NCBI GenBank assembly: GCA_026182355.1
Contig: JAPFBL010000239.1
Coordinates: forward strand, 372,001 to 436,000
DNA length: 64,000 nucleotides
Direction: 5' to 3'
DNA from: Hermatobates lingyangjiaoensis
Lineage: Eukaryota; Arthropoda; Insecta; Hemiptera; Hermatobatidae
Shown here one piece after another: positions 62,406 through 64,000 of this stretch (position 1 is its first letter; each line of letters begins with the position of its first letter). Made by a program: the position numbers and the translations under genes. Below the pieces are notes generated by a model that was not told the DNA's origin, ran no database searches, and saw only the letters and a list, made by a program, of their open reading frames with translations.

Positions 62406-63074
62406 ATGCTTATTTTCGTATATCACACAACTAATGCTTATAATATCATTAGTATAACCACAGCAGTAAAATAACATTTCTGAAAAAAGAAAGCGTTGAT
62501 TTCGTTTTACGAAATAATCTCTTACAGAAGAACATGGCTTATGTTCTCTTACATTGTTTATCTGACCTTCGACATTCAAAAATTAAGACCCAGTTTCCTA
62601 TTTAAATCTTAAAAATATTTCTATGTTATCTGAAATATGTCTGAAACATGTAAGAAAAAATGTCGTTTTAAGATAATTTTTAATTTAAGACGTGGGATAA
62701 TTTCATTTATTATTTTTCAAAGATTGATTTTAATTTTGAATTATGTTTTATATTTTTGGTCTTTTATAAAATCATTATACTGGGAATTTTAAGGCATGCT
62801 AGTGCTTTTTAAAAAATCACTTTTCTTTCACTTTGCCTAGAACCATAAAGATCCACACTACTCTAAACGAGTGTTATCTTTATCCTGCGTGAAGACTCAA
62901 GAATTTGTAGTTTAAGGGAAAAATAAATATTGTCTAAAAACAGGTTTTTGGCAAAAAAAAGTGACTTTCGCATCATGCATAATTGCTCCTAAACTATACA
63001 GTATTATTGTACTCTGTTATAAAGTTGCTCAAAATGTATATTGAGAAAAAATATATTTGTAATTAGCCATTTCT

Positions 63075-63385
63075 CAAATCAAATTCAAAGCCAGGTTTTC
63101 AGTATAATTTAAAACTTTTATAGATGAAAGCTTGAAGTTTTTAAAAATAATTGATATGAATTATTAGACCACAATATTAAAAAAAACCTGTATATTTGTC
63201 AACAACATAATAGGAAAGAGTCCATTCCTCTTTAGGATATTAAAAGATTTAATATTACCCAAAGTTAAAAATGTTTACATGATATTATGTTTTGTTCAGG
63301 AGTGCAACATAAACATAAATTGATTAGAGCATTTCATGAGACAAAATCATCATAACATGGAAAGCATAAGAAGTTATATGTTTGA
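63075..63385. repeat. Single arm of the fold-back element at 3605-4348
   Basis: TTTTCAGTATAAT.., TATATTTGTCAACAACATAA and TTGATTAGAGCATTT match 3535-3830 with many differences. Only one arm, no inverse partner nearby. Confidence 0.65.
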
Positions 63386-63664
63386 TTGGAGTTGATTTTT
63401 TACGTGTAAGAATTCCATCTCATATTAAGTTGTTAAATTATTCAAAAATATATCATTAAACCTCTAAACATCAATTTTATTTCAGTAGATTCATTCAAAA
63501 AATTAAGTGTCACCAACTACTAATCAGTAGTTACCAATTACCATTCAGTGTTACCAACTACTAATAAATTAAGTTGTAAAATTTCTTGTCGTTCAAATCA
63601 TTCATCTTTAAACAGGATTGAAAACAAAACATTAAAATTTTCAATGCTTTTGATATACTTAAAA

Positions 63665-63770
63665 CTAACCTTCGATCGGTAGGTGGACGCTTTCACGCCT
63701 CTATTGCAGTGTTTTTTCTTCCTTTTTTACTTCTCCTTTCTTGAAGATGTCAAGAAATCTGAAAAAAATA
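63665..63770 (+). mobile_element. Decayed family K module
   Basis: GATCGGTAGGTGGACGCTTT, then CTTCTCCTTTCTTGAAGATG. The box is UUGAAGA and the GAAA region is scrambled. Confidence 0.5.
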
Positions 63771-64000
63771 GTAATATTATTACTATAAATAATCATTTAT
63801 TAAAGGTTTCTTACTCAAAAATCAATAACAAATCAACTCAAAGACGTTTCAAATAAAATTTTAATTATACGCCCTCAAATAAGACTTTAGCTTTAAGATT
63901 AACTTAATGTTAGTGTGTTCAACTGATCACCTTAAATATGCTCGTAACAAACCATTGTGAATGATGCCAGTTGTTTATAAACACAACATTTTATGTTTGA
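63771..64000. other. No recognised gene
   Basis: AT-rich end of the window. Confidence 0.4.

Larger units (their letters stand above)
62093..62995 (+). repeat. Dispersed repeat R, longest plus-strand copy
   Basis: Runs from CTGGAGTGACCTACACTCAA through the 62400-62560 and 62690-62880 segments to TGACTTTCGCATCATGCATA. It links the 5' half (10310) and 3' half (8740) into one family about 1.9 kb long. It is interrupted at 62250-62405 by a family E module with (TA)n edges. Confidence 0.75.

Overview
This window looks like AT-rich nuclear DNA from an animal, probably an invertebrate and perhaps an arthropod. The evidence is a spliced exon of a cationic amino-acid transporter, a mariner element, tRNA-derived SINEs, Helitron remnants, and long (TA)n and (CA)n tracts. 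The species cannot be fixed from sequence alone. Only one convincing host coding segment was found, the transporter exon on the minus strand at 12602-12741. It has good splice signals on both sides, so much of the left part may be intron. Almost everything else is transposable elements and tandem repeats.

Layout. 0.4-1.8 kb: a 56-bp satellite. 2.9-4.4 kb: a SINE and a fold-back element. 4.8-8.1 kb: two copies of a hAT-type MITE, one with its 3' end and target duplication amplified into a 98-bp satellite. 8.7-10.7 kb: a dispersed repeat. 12.6 kb: the transporter exon. 17-19 kb: the first ribozyme-bearing modules. 19.15-24.0 kb: a young Penelope-like element (PLE) with an intact 856-residue RT + GIY-YIG protein, arranged as a tandem plus inverted composite. 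25.2-27.3 kb: Helitron remnants. 29.7-30.5 kb: an internally deleted LINE. 32-36 kb: a 138-bp satellite, nested inverted dimers and a SINE. 37.5-39.2 kb: a LINE 3' end among (CA)n tracts. 40.6-41.6 kb: a 46-bp satellite with trimeric order. 42-43.7 kb: more ribozyme modules. 44.8-45.6 kb: a deleted mariner. 45.9-46.6 kb: a 157-bp repeat. 48.4-54.4 kb: the densest run of ribozyme modules. 58.7 kb: a second copy of the TIR element at 39.4 kb. 60.3-61.1 kb: a 39-bp satellite.

The most interesting content is a set of about ten distinct repeat families, here called P (the PLE itself), A, B, C, D, E, F, G, H and K. Each carries a compact hammerhead-ribozyme-like motif: helix I, CUGANGA, one extra base, helix II hairpin, GAAA, a short and usually palindromic helix III, a cleavage-position H (not G), helix I. 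The helices differ completely in sequence between families but keep their pairing, as expected for conserved RNA structure. About twenty motifs have an intact core and more than a dozen are decayed. Many sit in head-to-head inverted dimers, and the modules are strung between (TA)n tracts like beads. One dimer (family G, 33173-33726) is bounded by a perfect 12-bp target duplication inside a family-H dimer, so dimers appear to move as units.

How the parts may work together (inference): the PLE protein is the only intact mobility enzyme seen. Its terminal repeats share the ribozyme architecture and (TA)n junctions with the small modules. The small families could therefore be non-autonomous passengers of PLE machinery, processed by self-cleavage. 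Hammerheads in PLEs and small ribozyme-bearing retroelements are known. The family diversity, head-to-head dimer form and (TA)n-linked clustering seen here are what deserve a closer look.
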